64,000 nt of DNA from Cadophora sp. MPI-SDFR-AT-0126 (lineage: Eukaryota > Ascomycota > Leotiomycetes > Helotiales > Ploettnerulaceae). Under the pieces are notes generated by a model. That model was given only the letters and a program-made list of their open reading frames with translations, did no database searches and was not told the origin of the DNA. The position numbers and the translations under genes were made by a program. The number at the start of each line of letters is the position of its first letter. The stretch's first letter is position 1. Shown here piece after piece: positions 36,188 to 46,571 of this stretch. The DNA lies in the NCBI GenBank assembly GCA_020747065.1, contig JAGMVK010000023.1, forward strand, positions 124,001-188,000, in the 5' to 3' direction.

Positions 36188-37174
36188 ATGCCTCCTTATT
36201 TACCTAGGTCTGTCGTGGCGGACATTGAGAATGCGTTGAGCGAACCAGGACCCCTCCCAACTGGCTACCTCGAGCAAATCGCTAAAATCAATAGTACTAC
36301 TATACAAACCGTTTATAATATCAAGAGGAGGTTGGACCGGGGTTTTGAGGCTTTGCCACCTTCTGGAGGACCGGTCCGTATACTTCAAGAAGAGCACGAA
36401 ACGGCCTTGAAGCTGTTATTGGATAAGAGGCCATGGATGTACTTGGACGAGCTTCAAGCCTTCCTTTTTGAAGCCTATTCAATAGAGCCTTCAATATCAA
36501 CGATTAGCCGTACTCTTCAACGAATCAAGATAATTAGGAAACGATTGAAGTACGTGGCGGCTCAAAGAAGTGAAGAATTGAGGGCAGAATGGCTTGATTG
36601 TATGCAAGAATTTACGGCCGATCAAGTTATTGCTGTCGACGAATCAGGGAGTGACGAAAAGAATAGAGATCGTACCTTTAGTTGGTCTCATAAAGGTGCA
36701 GAGGCAAAGGTCTCTTAATAGCTTGAATATAGGGAAAGAGTCTCTGTACTTGCGGCATATACTATTGATGGATATATTGCCAGTTATACCTTAGAGGGAA
36801 CCTGTACCGCTGAAATCGTAGAGTCTTTCTTAATCGACTACCTATTACCTCAGTGTAACCCCTACCCTCAAACACGCTCAGTTATTATACTTGACAACGC
36901 CTCAATCCATCATAAGAATATCGCAGAGATCATGAGAGCCTACATACGCAAGGGGGTGTTACTAAGGTTCTTACCACTATATTCTCCTGATTTCAACCTT
37001 ATTGAAGAGAGCTTTGGAGATCTGAAGCATTGGATAAGACGTCATTATCGTCGAGAACGTCGTAACTACGTCACATATCAAGATTTCCTTGAATATGCGG
37101 TAAGAATAGTAGGAACCGGTCCAGAGGCGGCAGAGAGAGCGAGAGCGCATTTCCGTAATTGTGGGATGATTTGA
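36188..37174 (+). pseudogene. Tc1/mariner-superfamily DDE transposase, two internal stops
   Basis: The product is a cut-and-paste transposase of 328 codons. It has an N-terminal helix-turn-helix region (about residues 1-120, including LPTGYLEQIAKINSTTIQTV and ISTISRTLQRIKI) and a DDE_3-type catalytic domain. The catalytic triad, by my count, is Asp151 (AVDESG), Asp236 (IILDNASIHH) and Glu273 (SPDFNLIEE), with 36 residues between the last two; classic Tc1 has 34. Codons 177-178 are TAA TAG (36716-36721). The frame continues unbroken through LEYRERVSVLAAY to the stop at 37174. CAA to TAA and TGG to TAG are both RIP-type changes. All three catalytic residues survive. The upstream ATG at 36137 is less likely than 36188. 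Confidence 0.85.
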
Positions 37175-37426
37175 TTATAGCTAAACTTCACTTAAATAGA
37201 CTCAAAAAGCAAGGAAATCAAGAATCCATACGTTACGGCGATGTGACCCAAATAGGAAATACTAAGTAAAGGTAAGGGGAGTAAAATCAAGTGCAGGGTT
37301 AATCACACCGGGCATTTCAAAATCATTAAAACCCATGCAAATAACAAGTAAAACAGTACAAAAAATACGCAATTGACAAATCCAATGTGTATTATATACG
37401 TATTAATTAGATCCTGCAAAAAAACC

Positions 37427-39328
37427 TTAGTATTCAACGAAAAAATCAGTACAATTCTCGTCCTCACCTGATGTACTCATTTGCTGTCTTCCTGCAACGC
37501 TAGCGCCACTGAGCTTCAATAGCTCTTAGGCAACTAATCTCTCGGCCTTATAAGCCTCTTTAAACGCTGAAACGCTATCGGAAATAGTATAGGCAATACC
37601 TGGCTTGATCTCCAATGACGTCACGAATTTGATATCCTTTAAATAGCTTAATTCTGTTACAAAAGCCTTATCCAGGATATTAAAACTACGCTTCAACTCC
37701 TCCTGTTTCCTGGGGTTTTTCTCCTTCCGGATAATCCATTAGCCTATCAATCCTACCTCATTCTCGTCGTTATTCGCAGGCCGAATAGGGGACGATGGTA
37801 GGGGTTGAAGGCTTTGCCCGGATACCCCAGACGTTGCATTTGACAAGGAATTTGTAGGCAAATCTGGCCTATTGACTTACCCGGGATTACGAGCTCTTCT
37901 AGCGTCAGACGGTCTAAGAGGCAAAGAAACAGTCGTAGAAGTGGCCGCTTGATTTGTCATGTGATTCATGGTCTGTATCAATATCAAACGAGTGAGGTTC
38001 TCAATGGATGAGCTGTTGCTATCAGATTTAGCTGTAGTTTCTACTACAGTTTGATCTAGTTTCTTTGTACCACCGAGCTTCGGCTTGTAGCTTGTTTGAT
38101 AGTCCCCTTCAGCGAATGCGGCAATCCAATCCACTGGAGGCGTCGTTGTACTAACCCCTGGAGTTTTGGAGTGGACAGAGGCCGCCCATTGAAGTTGACG
38201 TGTTATATCGATCTTATGGTGCGTCTTTGCCTTCGGCATGATATAGCAATACTTCGTCTTATTGTCACACAAGCGCTCTGTACAGATATTATAACTGAAG
38301 ATCTCTTGACGCGTTGATTCGACAGCTGAAGTAGTGGCGTCTCGCTGTCGTTTCTCACTGAGCCTTCTGTTTGTAACGGAATCTTTCGGCGTTGGACTCA
38401 GTAATTCCATAACCTCTGGCTCACTCGAAGGACTGGCAAATGGATCATCCGGATCTTCAAATCCACTGTTTTCTCGCCCTAAAGGTGTAGGTCTAACCGT
38501 GTCCCGGGCTTTGTCCGCCTTGGATTTCCCTTTGGATTTCTTCTTTCCTTTACCCGGGGATTGCAATTCCACGTCAGATTCTGAAGCCTCAACCTCTTCT
38601 GGTGTTTTGTAATAGGCATTAACCGTAACCTCATTGGCTGAGACGTTCTTTTTATAGTGGTAGGTACGCAAAGGAACCATGGCGTTATCGAATGATTGTT
38701 GGTCTTGTACGGACAAGATTAAAAGAGGGTTTTTGGGGTTCCCAAAGAGGAAATTGAAGGCTTGTTTAACTGGTCTTTCGGTGGCATATAACGTCCTTCT
38801 CTCGATCCATGGTTCAATTGACGTTTTCCATATAACTTCGCACATTATCTTGTAAGTGAGGCGTTGGGAGATTGAGTTAATATCCCAATTCTTAACAATG
38901 GTATGCTGACGACTCTTATTAATAAAAGGCTATATATTGAAGTTGACATTTTGTGGTTCCTTATCAAATAGCACTTTTGGATCAAACGGAGTCTTTTTCC
39001 TTGAAGGGAGAGTTGTAGGAGTGGAGAATGGAGCCGGGGATGAGGGTATGTCCACTACTTCTTTTCCTAGTACCGCCTCACTCAATTTCTGACGCTGGGC
39101 CTTTGGGGAAGAGGTTTCTGGGTCGGCAACTTGTTCTTTAGGCTCAGAAATAGTCGTCCTGCGTCTGCGACGCTTTGCGGGAGCTTGGTTGTGGATTTGT
39201 GGAGCTCGGCGTTCGTCGAATGCCAGGAGCGAGTTAGTGTTGGGTTTTGGCCGCCGCTTTGAATTTTGCTCGTCTTCTGGGGCCAGCCCTTGTACGCGCC
39301 GTGAGGTACGAGTTGATTCAGGTGGCAT
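37427..39328 (-). pseudogene. transposon accessory protein of unknown function, four internal stops
   Basis: One continuous frame of 633 codons runs from ATG 39328 to TAA 37427-37429. It is interrupted only by stops at codons 133 (38930-38932), 484 (37877-37879), 530 (37739-37741) and 601 (37526-37528), with no frameshift. The N-terminal ~130 residues are basic and disordered, with nuclear-localisation-like clusters (KRRPKP, KRRRRRT). A folded-looking segment follows (about 135-240, including SISQRLTYKIMCEVIWKTSI). A charged linker carries KGKKKSKGKSK. A Cys motif, C349-x4-C354-x6-C361 followed by HH, may bind metal. The C-terminal ~110 residues look helical (RSFNILDKAFVTELSYL). I recall similar Cys patterns in unnamed fungal proteins but cannot name a family. 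A role in DNA binding or transposition control is inference only. Confidence 0.7.
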
Positions 39329-39430
39329 CTTGAATTATTGAAAATTTCAAGTCAATCGGAGTTATTTTGGTGGAGTTATTAAGAGGTGTTGCCATATAGT
39401 AGAGCTAAAGGAGGGGTGTGGATGCGAAAA

Positions 39431-39482
39431 AAGTGGTGGGGTCGCTAAATCCCGTGATTAAAAGACGTTATGCAAAAAGTTG
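39431..39482 (-). repeat. right terminal inverted repeat
   Basis: Reverse complement reads CAACTTTTTGCATAACGTC, matching the left end apart from one base. It is followed by TA. Confidence 0.85.
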
Positions 39483-39594
39483 TAGGTCAGCGCCGCTAGA
39501 CTAGCAATCATCATCTTCTTCCTCTCACTTCCATTGCCTGATTGGTCCACGCGCGAGTTATTCCCCTATTTACTGTGCACTTGACGGCACTACT

Positions 39595-40167
39595 CTACTC
39601 CTTCACAATATGAGCCTCGTCAACAGCCTCCCCCCAATACTTCCGCAAACGGGTCATCATGCCTTCCCAGGTAGAATATTTAGTCAGCGTCTTAGGTTCC
39701 TGTCATGGAGAAGGATGGTCACATCTTTGAACTGCTGTAGACCAGGCTGCTCGATAGTATCTTGAATCGTCTCCCAAACCGCATGCAATTGGTCGGGTGG
39801 ACAAAATGCATAATGAGCTGCTCACGAGGTAGGGCATCCACCTTTCGAGACCGGCCTTCAACCCCACGAGCCGTCGAGTGTACTCTCCATGGTGATAACT
39901 CGAGGGGTAGTGTTGAACTTGGGCGCTGTCATGATGACGGTATATAGCTGGGAGGGGAACTTGGTCTATCAATATCTGGAAGTCATCATCGAGCAGGCGG
40001 CTACTCTGCTGACCTTCTCGGTAGAGACGGGGGAAGAGGAGGTAGAGTGAGGCATCTTCAAAACCAATCAACCGACCTAGGGTGTAGTGTGGGATCTCAT
40101 AGACTGGTTTTCGGATAGAATGAAAGTGCCCGTGACTGTCTAAAAACTGGACTCGCCTGCAAGCCAA
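39595..40167 (-). pseudogene. large fungal protein of unknown function, 5' part
   Basis: The minus-strand reading starts RRVQFLDSHGHFHSIRKP and continues IPHYTLGRLIGFEDASLYLLFPRLYRE, SSRLLDDDF and HYPSSYHHGEY. It then changes frame twice, to VWETIQDT-like and TWEGMMTRLRKYWGEAVDEA segments. It is the N-terminal part of the protein whose C-terminal part lies at 34751-35946. Four residues before RRVQ it runs into gypsy sequence, so the native start may be lost. Frameshifts here, with stops in the other part, show that it is dead regardless of the transposon. Confidence 0.55.
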
Positions 40168-40189
40168 GTGTAAAACGGATCGAAGGTCG

Positions 40190-42829
40190 GAAACTAGACT
40201 ACGATCAAGCCACTACCGTTCCAGGAATTCGCCAATTTGTGATGGAGCACATCACTAACTCGATAAAACTCTAGAGAGACTTGAAAGAGCTGGAGCGACT
40301 ATTAGAGCCAAATCACAGTTCTGCCTCGATAGGCTAGATATTATAGGTTACGCTTGCAATTCGGGGGGCAGAGAACTATCGGCAGCACACCTTATTAAAA
40401 TACAGAATTGGAAAGAGCCGAAACACTTCTCTAACGTCAAGGGATTTCTTGGGCTCGTTATGTACTTTTGAATTTAGATCAAAGATTTCCGATTTATCGC
40501 TGAACCCCTCTATAACCTTTTAAGAAAAGGGGTCCCTTTTCTATTCGAACTAGACGGACTTACAAGTAAAGCTATAAAAGCACTTCAAAACGCTCTTTAT
40601 ATATCCCCTATGCTTTATAGGATTAACTATAGCAAAAGTACTAGAGAAATCGTAGTGGCCGTTGATTCTAGTGGATTTAGGTAGGGAGGTTACCTAGGCT
40701 AGAGAGACCTCCATAGTGGACGAGTACGCCCTGCACAGTACAAGAGTAGATACTGGAACAAGGCTAAACGCAATTATAATGCTACAAAGAGAGAATATAA
40801 AGAAGTACTTTATATTCTAAAGAAGTTAAAGATTTAGTTTATAAGAGTGCACTTTATTCTAGAAACAAACGCTAATACCCTAGTAGCATAACTCAATAGC
40901 GCTATTAATAATCACCCCGGAGCTATGCTTACGAGATAGCTTACTTAGATAAGGCTCTTTGATTTCGAAGTTTAACATATCAAAGGTTCTATATATACTG
41001 CTGCGGATACTCTTTCTAGGAGGCCTAGACACTTAAATAACACGAATTAAGACGACGATACTTCTGATAACGACGAGGATTAGATTCTTTCAGAGCTTAG
41101 AGCCTATGAAATCTGCCCTGTGAAGCTTAACGAAGGGGAGGAGGAAGTCAGAACAGACCCGGAGTTAACAAGACGGAATAACATTCTTTAAGACATAAAG
41201 GCTCAAATACAGTGGTTAAGAGAGGGAGGAGAGCCTACTGAAGATTCTAGTAACGACTCTAAAGAAGGGGCTAATAACGGCTATGAATTCCCTATCTCTC
41301 CTTCCGAATACTCAGACCACTTTGTACAAATCGCTTTATACTTAAGGACTCTCAAAACGCCAAAGGGAATAGATAGGAGGACTTTTTAAGCATTTAAGAA
41401 GGAAGTCCTAAACTTTAGAGTTCACGGTCGGAAAATCTGGAAGCTACTAATGAAAGGAGCACCTATCAAGCTAGTTATCGACACTAACCGGGAGAAAGCC
41501 CGAATCCTCAGGAGTTGCTATAACGATTCTGGCTATAAGGGGAGAGAGAGCACTTATCATCGCATTTCTACACGTTAGTCTTAGAAGGGGTGCTATAAAG
41601 ATACTATGGATTTTGTTCAAACTTACTCTGAGTATTAATTAAGATCGCTAAGATAGTAAGAGGAGCCTCTTTTCCCTACGGCTTCTAATAGATTAATGGA
41701 GAAGTGAGCGCTAGACATTACTTACATGCTGATACAATAAGGAAAGCAATACTTGGTTATTACTAGGGACGATATGAGTAGTTAGGTAGAAGCAAGGACC
41801 CTCACTAAAGCTTCGTCTACGGCAGTAGCTAATTTTATCTGGGAGGATATCATTTGTCGCTATGGCTTATTCTGGAGATTAGTCGTTAACAGTGTTAGTG
41901 AGAATATAGGGGAAGTGATTCGGCTCCTAAATAAAATAGAAGTTCAGCGACTACAGGTATCAGCTTATAACCCGAGAGCAAATAGTATAGTAGAAAGGGG
42001 TCACGGACTAATTAAAAATATACTTTCTAAGATAGGAAACTAATAGATCGAAAATCTCCCGGCAGTGCTATTTATAGATCGGACTACAGTATACGGGCCT
42101 ACTGATTTTATACTATTCTATATAGTATACAGCAGAGAACCTATTCTTCCCGTGGAAACACGATATCCTACTTAGAGAACCTTATTCACGGAAGAAATCA
42201 CTGATCGATCGAAGTTACTATAGCTTAGGGCAGTCCAGTTTTAAATACGGCAAGAAAATATCAACGAGGCAATACTACGGAAGAATCGCCAAAGACAAGA
42301 GGGTCGAGACGCTTTCAACGACAGGCATAATATTCGACGAAGGCCATTTCAAGTCAAAGATATAGGTCTTCAGTACGATTCAGTGCAAGAAGCTGACAAA
42401 TCAACGAAGAAAGCTCTAGATTTCAGGTGGTTGGGACTGTATGAAGTTGCACAGGCTAACACTGAGAAAGGCTACTATAGGCTCAAGAAGCTTGGGCCTG
42501 ACGACCCCTGGTTGAAGCAAATATTCCCTGGGACTAACCTCAAGCTATTTCACGTACGGAAGAAGTTCATTTATAGTACTGAAGACACTGAGTCCAGTGC
42601 TTATTTCAGTGATCAACAAAGACAAATCAGCGCTGAACCTAACTTGGACGATATACCCTCTCAGCATGTACAAAGTAATATAGAAGCCTCAGCCACTGAT
42701 ATCGAAAATCTCAGGCGACCTACACAGCAACTCAGGAGGAGTAACGGTGTAGTTGTTAGAATCCCAGAGATCTCCCAGAGCCAACGACAACAATACAGGG
42801 TAGTCTCTAACTACACATCTTCCTCCTAG
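40190..42829 (+). pseudogene. gypsy pol C-terminal part (RT end, RNase H, integrase)
   Basis: A single frame runs from the end of RT (CLDRLDIIGYACN, NVKGFLGLV) through RNase H (EIVVAVDSSGF, IKGSIYTAADTLSRR) to integrase. The integrase has GYKGRESTYHRIST with the Cys pair, LDITYM, and NPRANSIVERGHGLI carrying the catalytic Glu. The C-terminal barrel is FRWLGLYEVAQ, ending at TAG 42827-42829. Frame is kept for about 870 codons while roughly 35 stops, almost all TAG or TAA at expected Trp or Gln, interrupt it. The last 148 codons are open. This is classic RIP damage without indels. Confidence 0.8.
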
Positions 42830-42861
42830 CACCTCCTATGGCGAGGTCGCCAGTTTTTCAA

Positions 42862-42864
<3 letters not shown>

Positions 42865-42899
<35 letters not shown>
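42865..42899 (+). repeat. poly-G run of 35 bases
   Basis: Uninterrupted G from 42865 to 42899, inside the gypsy 3' region 36 bases after the pol stop. The matching place in the other gypsy copy (about 8310, minus strand) has only GGAAAA between AAAACA and CGACCGCTAG. The run is therefore specific to this copy or to the assembly. Confidence 0.9.
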
Positions 42900-45800
42900 C
42901 GACCGCTAGAACTACCGTCACTAGCACTATTTAGTACAGGAGCTGGAGAGAAGTAGAGCCTAAACGCCCCTGAAACATCAGAGTACGATCTGGCCCCACG
43001 GAGTAACTATTCAATATAAGACTAAACGTTACCCACGTTAGCGCTAATAATTCCCTTAAGTGTACAACGTGAACTATAGAGCTCTTTATTATTGCTAGTA
43101 CCTTTCCGGAGTCAATAATAAGTCATTTGTTAAATAAAAAGGTAAGATAGGCCTGATTTATATGTTCTAATAATCGATTACAATAGCTTTAAGCGCATAC
43201 TTTGTAAGGAAGTAGTGAAAGGTCTGTCCCCTATATATAAAAGTTAATGCAAAGTATCCCCTGTTTAAGCGCCGCTTTCCCGAGATAGCTTACTAAATCC
43301 CCTATCTACAGAAGCTACTAGGAGAATAGTTAATAAAAATAAAGGATTTTCCCAAGATTATAAGTAAAAAATATCCCCTAAAGCAAATATTACTAATACT
43401 AACAGTACTAATAATAGAGAAGCTTTACCTAATAATAAAAATCTTCGATTTATTATTAGGAATAACTTAAAGAAGAAAATCTACTAGTAGAAAGTAATAA
43501 AAATCCTAATTCTACTAGCTCTATAAAATCTTTTTTCTTGCAAAGTATATATAGAATTAAAGAGATTTTAGTTACTTTAGACCCAGAACTACTTGCGCTA
43601 TCTACTATTCTAGTAATTTCCTATAAATTAAATTATTACTATAGCTTCTAAGGAAATATAGCACTTGCGTATCAAGGTTTTATTAAAAGTAAAAGCTCTC
43701 TAGCTTATCCCTATGAAGCTAATATCTCTGCGCCTTAGAATCACCTAATAGCTAGAGTTCCTTATATATTAAAGACCTGAATATACTATTAATTAATAAC
43801 CTTTAACAAAGTAACTTCACTAAAGGAAGAAGTATTAGTTTATCTTCAGATTAGCTTAATCTTAATTACACCTACTAAATCTAAGCCCTTATCTATATTA
43901 TCTTTACTCTCTTAAAGAGGAGCAAATAGAAAGAATATAACTTATGAGGTCTACCGCAGCCTAAGTACTAGTAAGAGTATTGATATAAGAAGTGCAGATA
44001 TAGTATAATAGAGTCAGAATCTATAAGTCTATGTAATATACTTAAAGTACCTTTACTAAAATAAGTAACCTAAGTTAAAAGCTCTAATTAGCTAGCCCTT
44101 AAGATAATAGAATTAGTAATAGACCTATATATCTTCTAAGAGCTATCGAATATACCTAAGACTATTACTGGACTAAAAGTAAACAAACCTATAATAACTA
44201 TTATCCTCTAGTATACTATACTTATGCTCTAAAGATAAGAAAGTTAGGCCTACTTCTAGCGGATACCCTCTATAGCAAATAGCCTCTATATTAAATAAGA
44301 ATTGCTATAGCTAGACATTAATTAAGGAAGAGCCTTAATAGTATTTAAAATAAGAGCAACCTCTATTACTCTTAAATCTTTGTAATAGTCCTCACTCTTT
44401 AAGATATCAGTAAACTCCTCTAGTAACTTAATAAGTCTTACGTCCTAATAAAAAAGCCTTAGAATTAAGAAAAAATACTTAATAGTAGAAACAGCCTTAG
44501 TAACCCCTATTACCTTAGTAAAAATCTAATAGTCCTCGCCTTCTCTAACGCGTTAGCTTTCCTACTAGCTGCCTAGACCTCTAACCCCATAGGTATATAT
44601 ACGCCTAAAGCATATATTCGTAATAGCGAGGTAAGAGACTATTACTGGGTATAGGAGAGGAGTCGCTGAGTTGGATACGTCCTAGTCGCCGTCAGTCATA
44701 GTCACTAAGCTCAAAAACAATCAAAGGACGGGAAGGAAGTCTGATCTGGACTCATCCGAGGCCATAGATACTAGGGCGTAGGGGTTAACACGCTCAACTA
44801 CTTACTCAAGGCCTGAACGACCCTATGTCTTACACAAACTATTCTATAAGGGAGGATCAGTACAGGCCTTAGCTAGAGACAGTGCACATTTCAAACCCAA
44901 GAGGTGGAGAGCGTATATGAAGCTATGTAGAAGGTTCTATTTTGCCTAAGACCTCTTCCTAATACTAGAGATAAGAACCAGCTCCCTTGAGCTCGATGAA
45001 GTAGCAGAAAAGCAGAACGAACCTAACAGTGGCAGAGTGCCAGGAGGTTAGCGGTAAGATTAACTTAGTAAGGGAGCAAAGAGCGAAGGAGTTAGGAGAG
45101 GGAACTTAGCTATATAAGGTAGGGTTAGCAATCGTATACTTAAGCGCTTTAGATCAAAGGTCGTGCAGCGAAACCTATAAAATTATTGCCAGAATTAATA
45201 TGTTTCAGAAAGAAGAGAGAATAGAGACTTACTAGGTAACTTAGAGAGCCGCTTTCCTAAGAGATATTCGTGATAGTGGAGTAAGAGACCGTTATAAGGT
45301 AAGGTAATTAAGGTCTAAACCTAGATAAGTAATAGCAGAGCTAAAGACATATCGCAGAGAGAGGAAACCTCACTTAGAGAAGCTCTAATGTCACTAAGCT
45401 TATTAAAGAAGCAGAGACCTCTATAGAAAATCAGTATAAGTTAATATAGAGATCTAGTTTATGCGTAAAGTAGTTAATAGAAGGAAAATAAAGGTAAAGA
45501 GATTAACTTAGCCTAATTAAAGAAAATAGCATCTTTAACTTAAAGATTTGTGTTCTAAAGCTTATAAGTTAAGGCTCTAATATAAGGTTCTAGTATATAA
45601 GAGCTATATAAAGAGAGGGAGAAGTAGTTAATAGAGATTAAAGAACTTAGAGCCGCTTAGCTTAAGTTAAGTACTAGAGATCGTTAGTCTTAATCTTAAG
45701 CTTAATCTTAAGATTATAAGATTAGAAGGAGAAAGATTAGAATAAAAGAGCAAAGAAGTTCTATACTTACCTTAGTTAGAGAGAGAGTAGCGCTACTCCT

Positions 45801-46211
45801 ATAGCTTCCTTAAAGATTATTTACTCTCAGAAGTGAGCTCCTAGAGGGAAAAGCGGCTGCAACTTAATCTTCGTCGCCAGGGGAACGTGTATAGTAGTAA
45901 GAAAAAGCAAAGAAGCCTCCTGCGCAGCTTCAAAAGGATTATAGAGCTTATTAAGTGGAGAGAAGGAAGGAGATAGTAGAGGTATTAGTTATAAAGGTTA
46001 GAGGAGAAGATAAAGGTATTATAGTAAGGAACGACCTTATAGAAGTAAGCTAAGTGAACCTTTATTTGCGATTTTACTAAGACCAACGATAGTTTAAGCC
46101 TTATATAACTTTGACATTACTTCTGCGCCGCAGACCTCTACTTTTACCTCTAGAGATTTAATACTTTTAGAAATAGCTTAACTCTACTACATTCGTTTAC
46201 TGTAATACTCG
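42900..46211 (+). other. gypsy 3' region, no open frame
   Basis: Colinear with 5223-8300 (minus strand). In plus sense one frame from about 44850 gives Lys/Arg/Glu-rich stretches (REKRLQLNLRRQGNVYSSKK, IIELIKWREGRR) broken by frequent TAG/TAA, possibly a dead third gene. Stop density is higher than in pol, so this is weak. AATAGCGAGGTAAGAGAC-like units at about 44612-44650 and 45261-45299 form a direct repeat. Confidence 0.4.
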
Positions 46212-46271
46212 GGGGCGAGTTTTTGAAGGGGGGAACGCATGTAGTGGGGATCAGCCTCGGTAGCTACAGGG

Positions 46272-46310
46272 CACCGCGAGGAATCACCGCGAGGAATCAC
46301 CGCGAGGAGT
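46272..46310. repeat. three 13-base tandem repeats
   Basis: CACCGCGAGGAAT is repeated three times, the last with one change. They lie about 10 bases beyond the point where the gypsy LTR breaks off. Confidence 0.8.
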
Positions 46311-46571
46311 GCTTTTCTAGGGGGTTCTCAATTGGAATTGAGACGTTACAAGCAAGGGCTGAACTGCTTTATGAATTTGAGCGCGAGGCTCCACTACTTA
46401 GGAAACTACTGGATCATTCGAATTATCCCGATCATCGCCATGATCTCTAGGTATTCGATGGTTCACCACGTGACCCATCATCTGGTGATCCTGGCTTCTC
46501 TGTGTAGCAAGACTGCCGAGTCTCTGGGCCAAGATACCCGTGATCCCTCAGATCGTGACACTTCGCTTCCA

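Larger units (their letters stand above)
35988..39482 (+). mobile_element. Tc1/mariner-like element with two convergent genes
   Basis: A 3495-base element is bounded by imperfect terminal inverted repeats of about 52 bases and a TA duplication (35986-35987 and 39483-39484). The repeat begins CAA(G)CTTTTTGCATAACG at each end. It encodes a Tc1/mariner-superfamily DDE transposase on the plus strand (36188-37174) and a 633-codon accessory frame on the minus strand (37427-39328), tail to tail. Both are in one continuous frame except for in-frame stops of RIP type, so the element was probably intact until recent mutation. It is inserted inside the unknown gene whose parts lie on either side. A typical Tc1/mariner element has one gene and is 1.3-2.5 kb. 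Confidence 0.85.
40170..46262 (+). mobile_element. truncated second copy of the gypsy element, plus orientation
   Basis: Same family as the 17-kb composite, now on the plus strand. It starts abruptly within reverse transcriptase (equivalent to about 11000 of the other copy) and runs through RNase H, integrase and the long 3' region. It passes the polypurine tract and ends about 30 bases into the 3' LTR (TGTAGTGGGGATCAGCCT, then unrelated sequence). The 5' LTR, gag, protease and part of RT are missing. It contains a 35-base poly-G run and about 340 bases (roughly 44694-45030) absent from the other copy. Confidence 0.85.

Noticed and set aside
39703..40167. An intact independent 154-codon gene
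   Set aside because: Its first half matches the N-terminus of the protein split by the mariner-like element, and its second half is out of frame.
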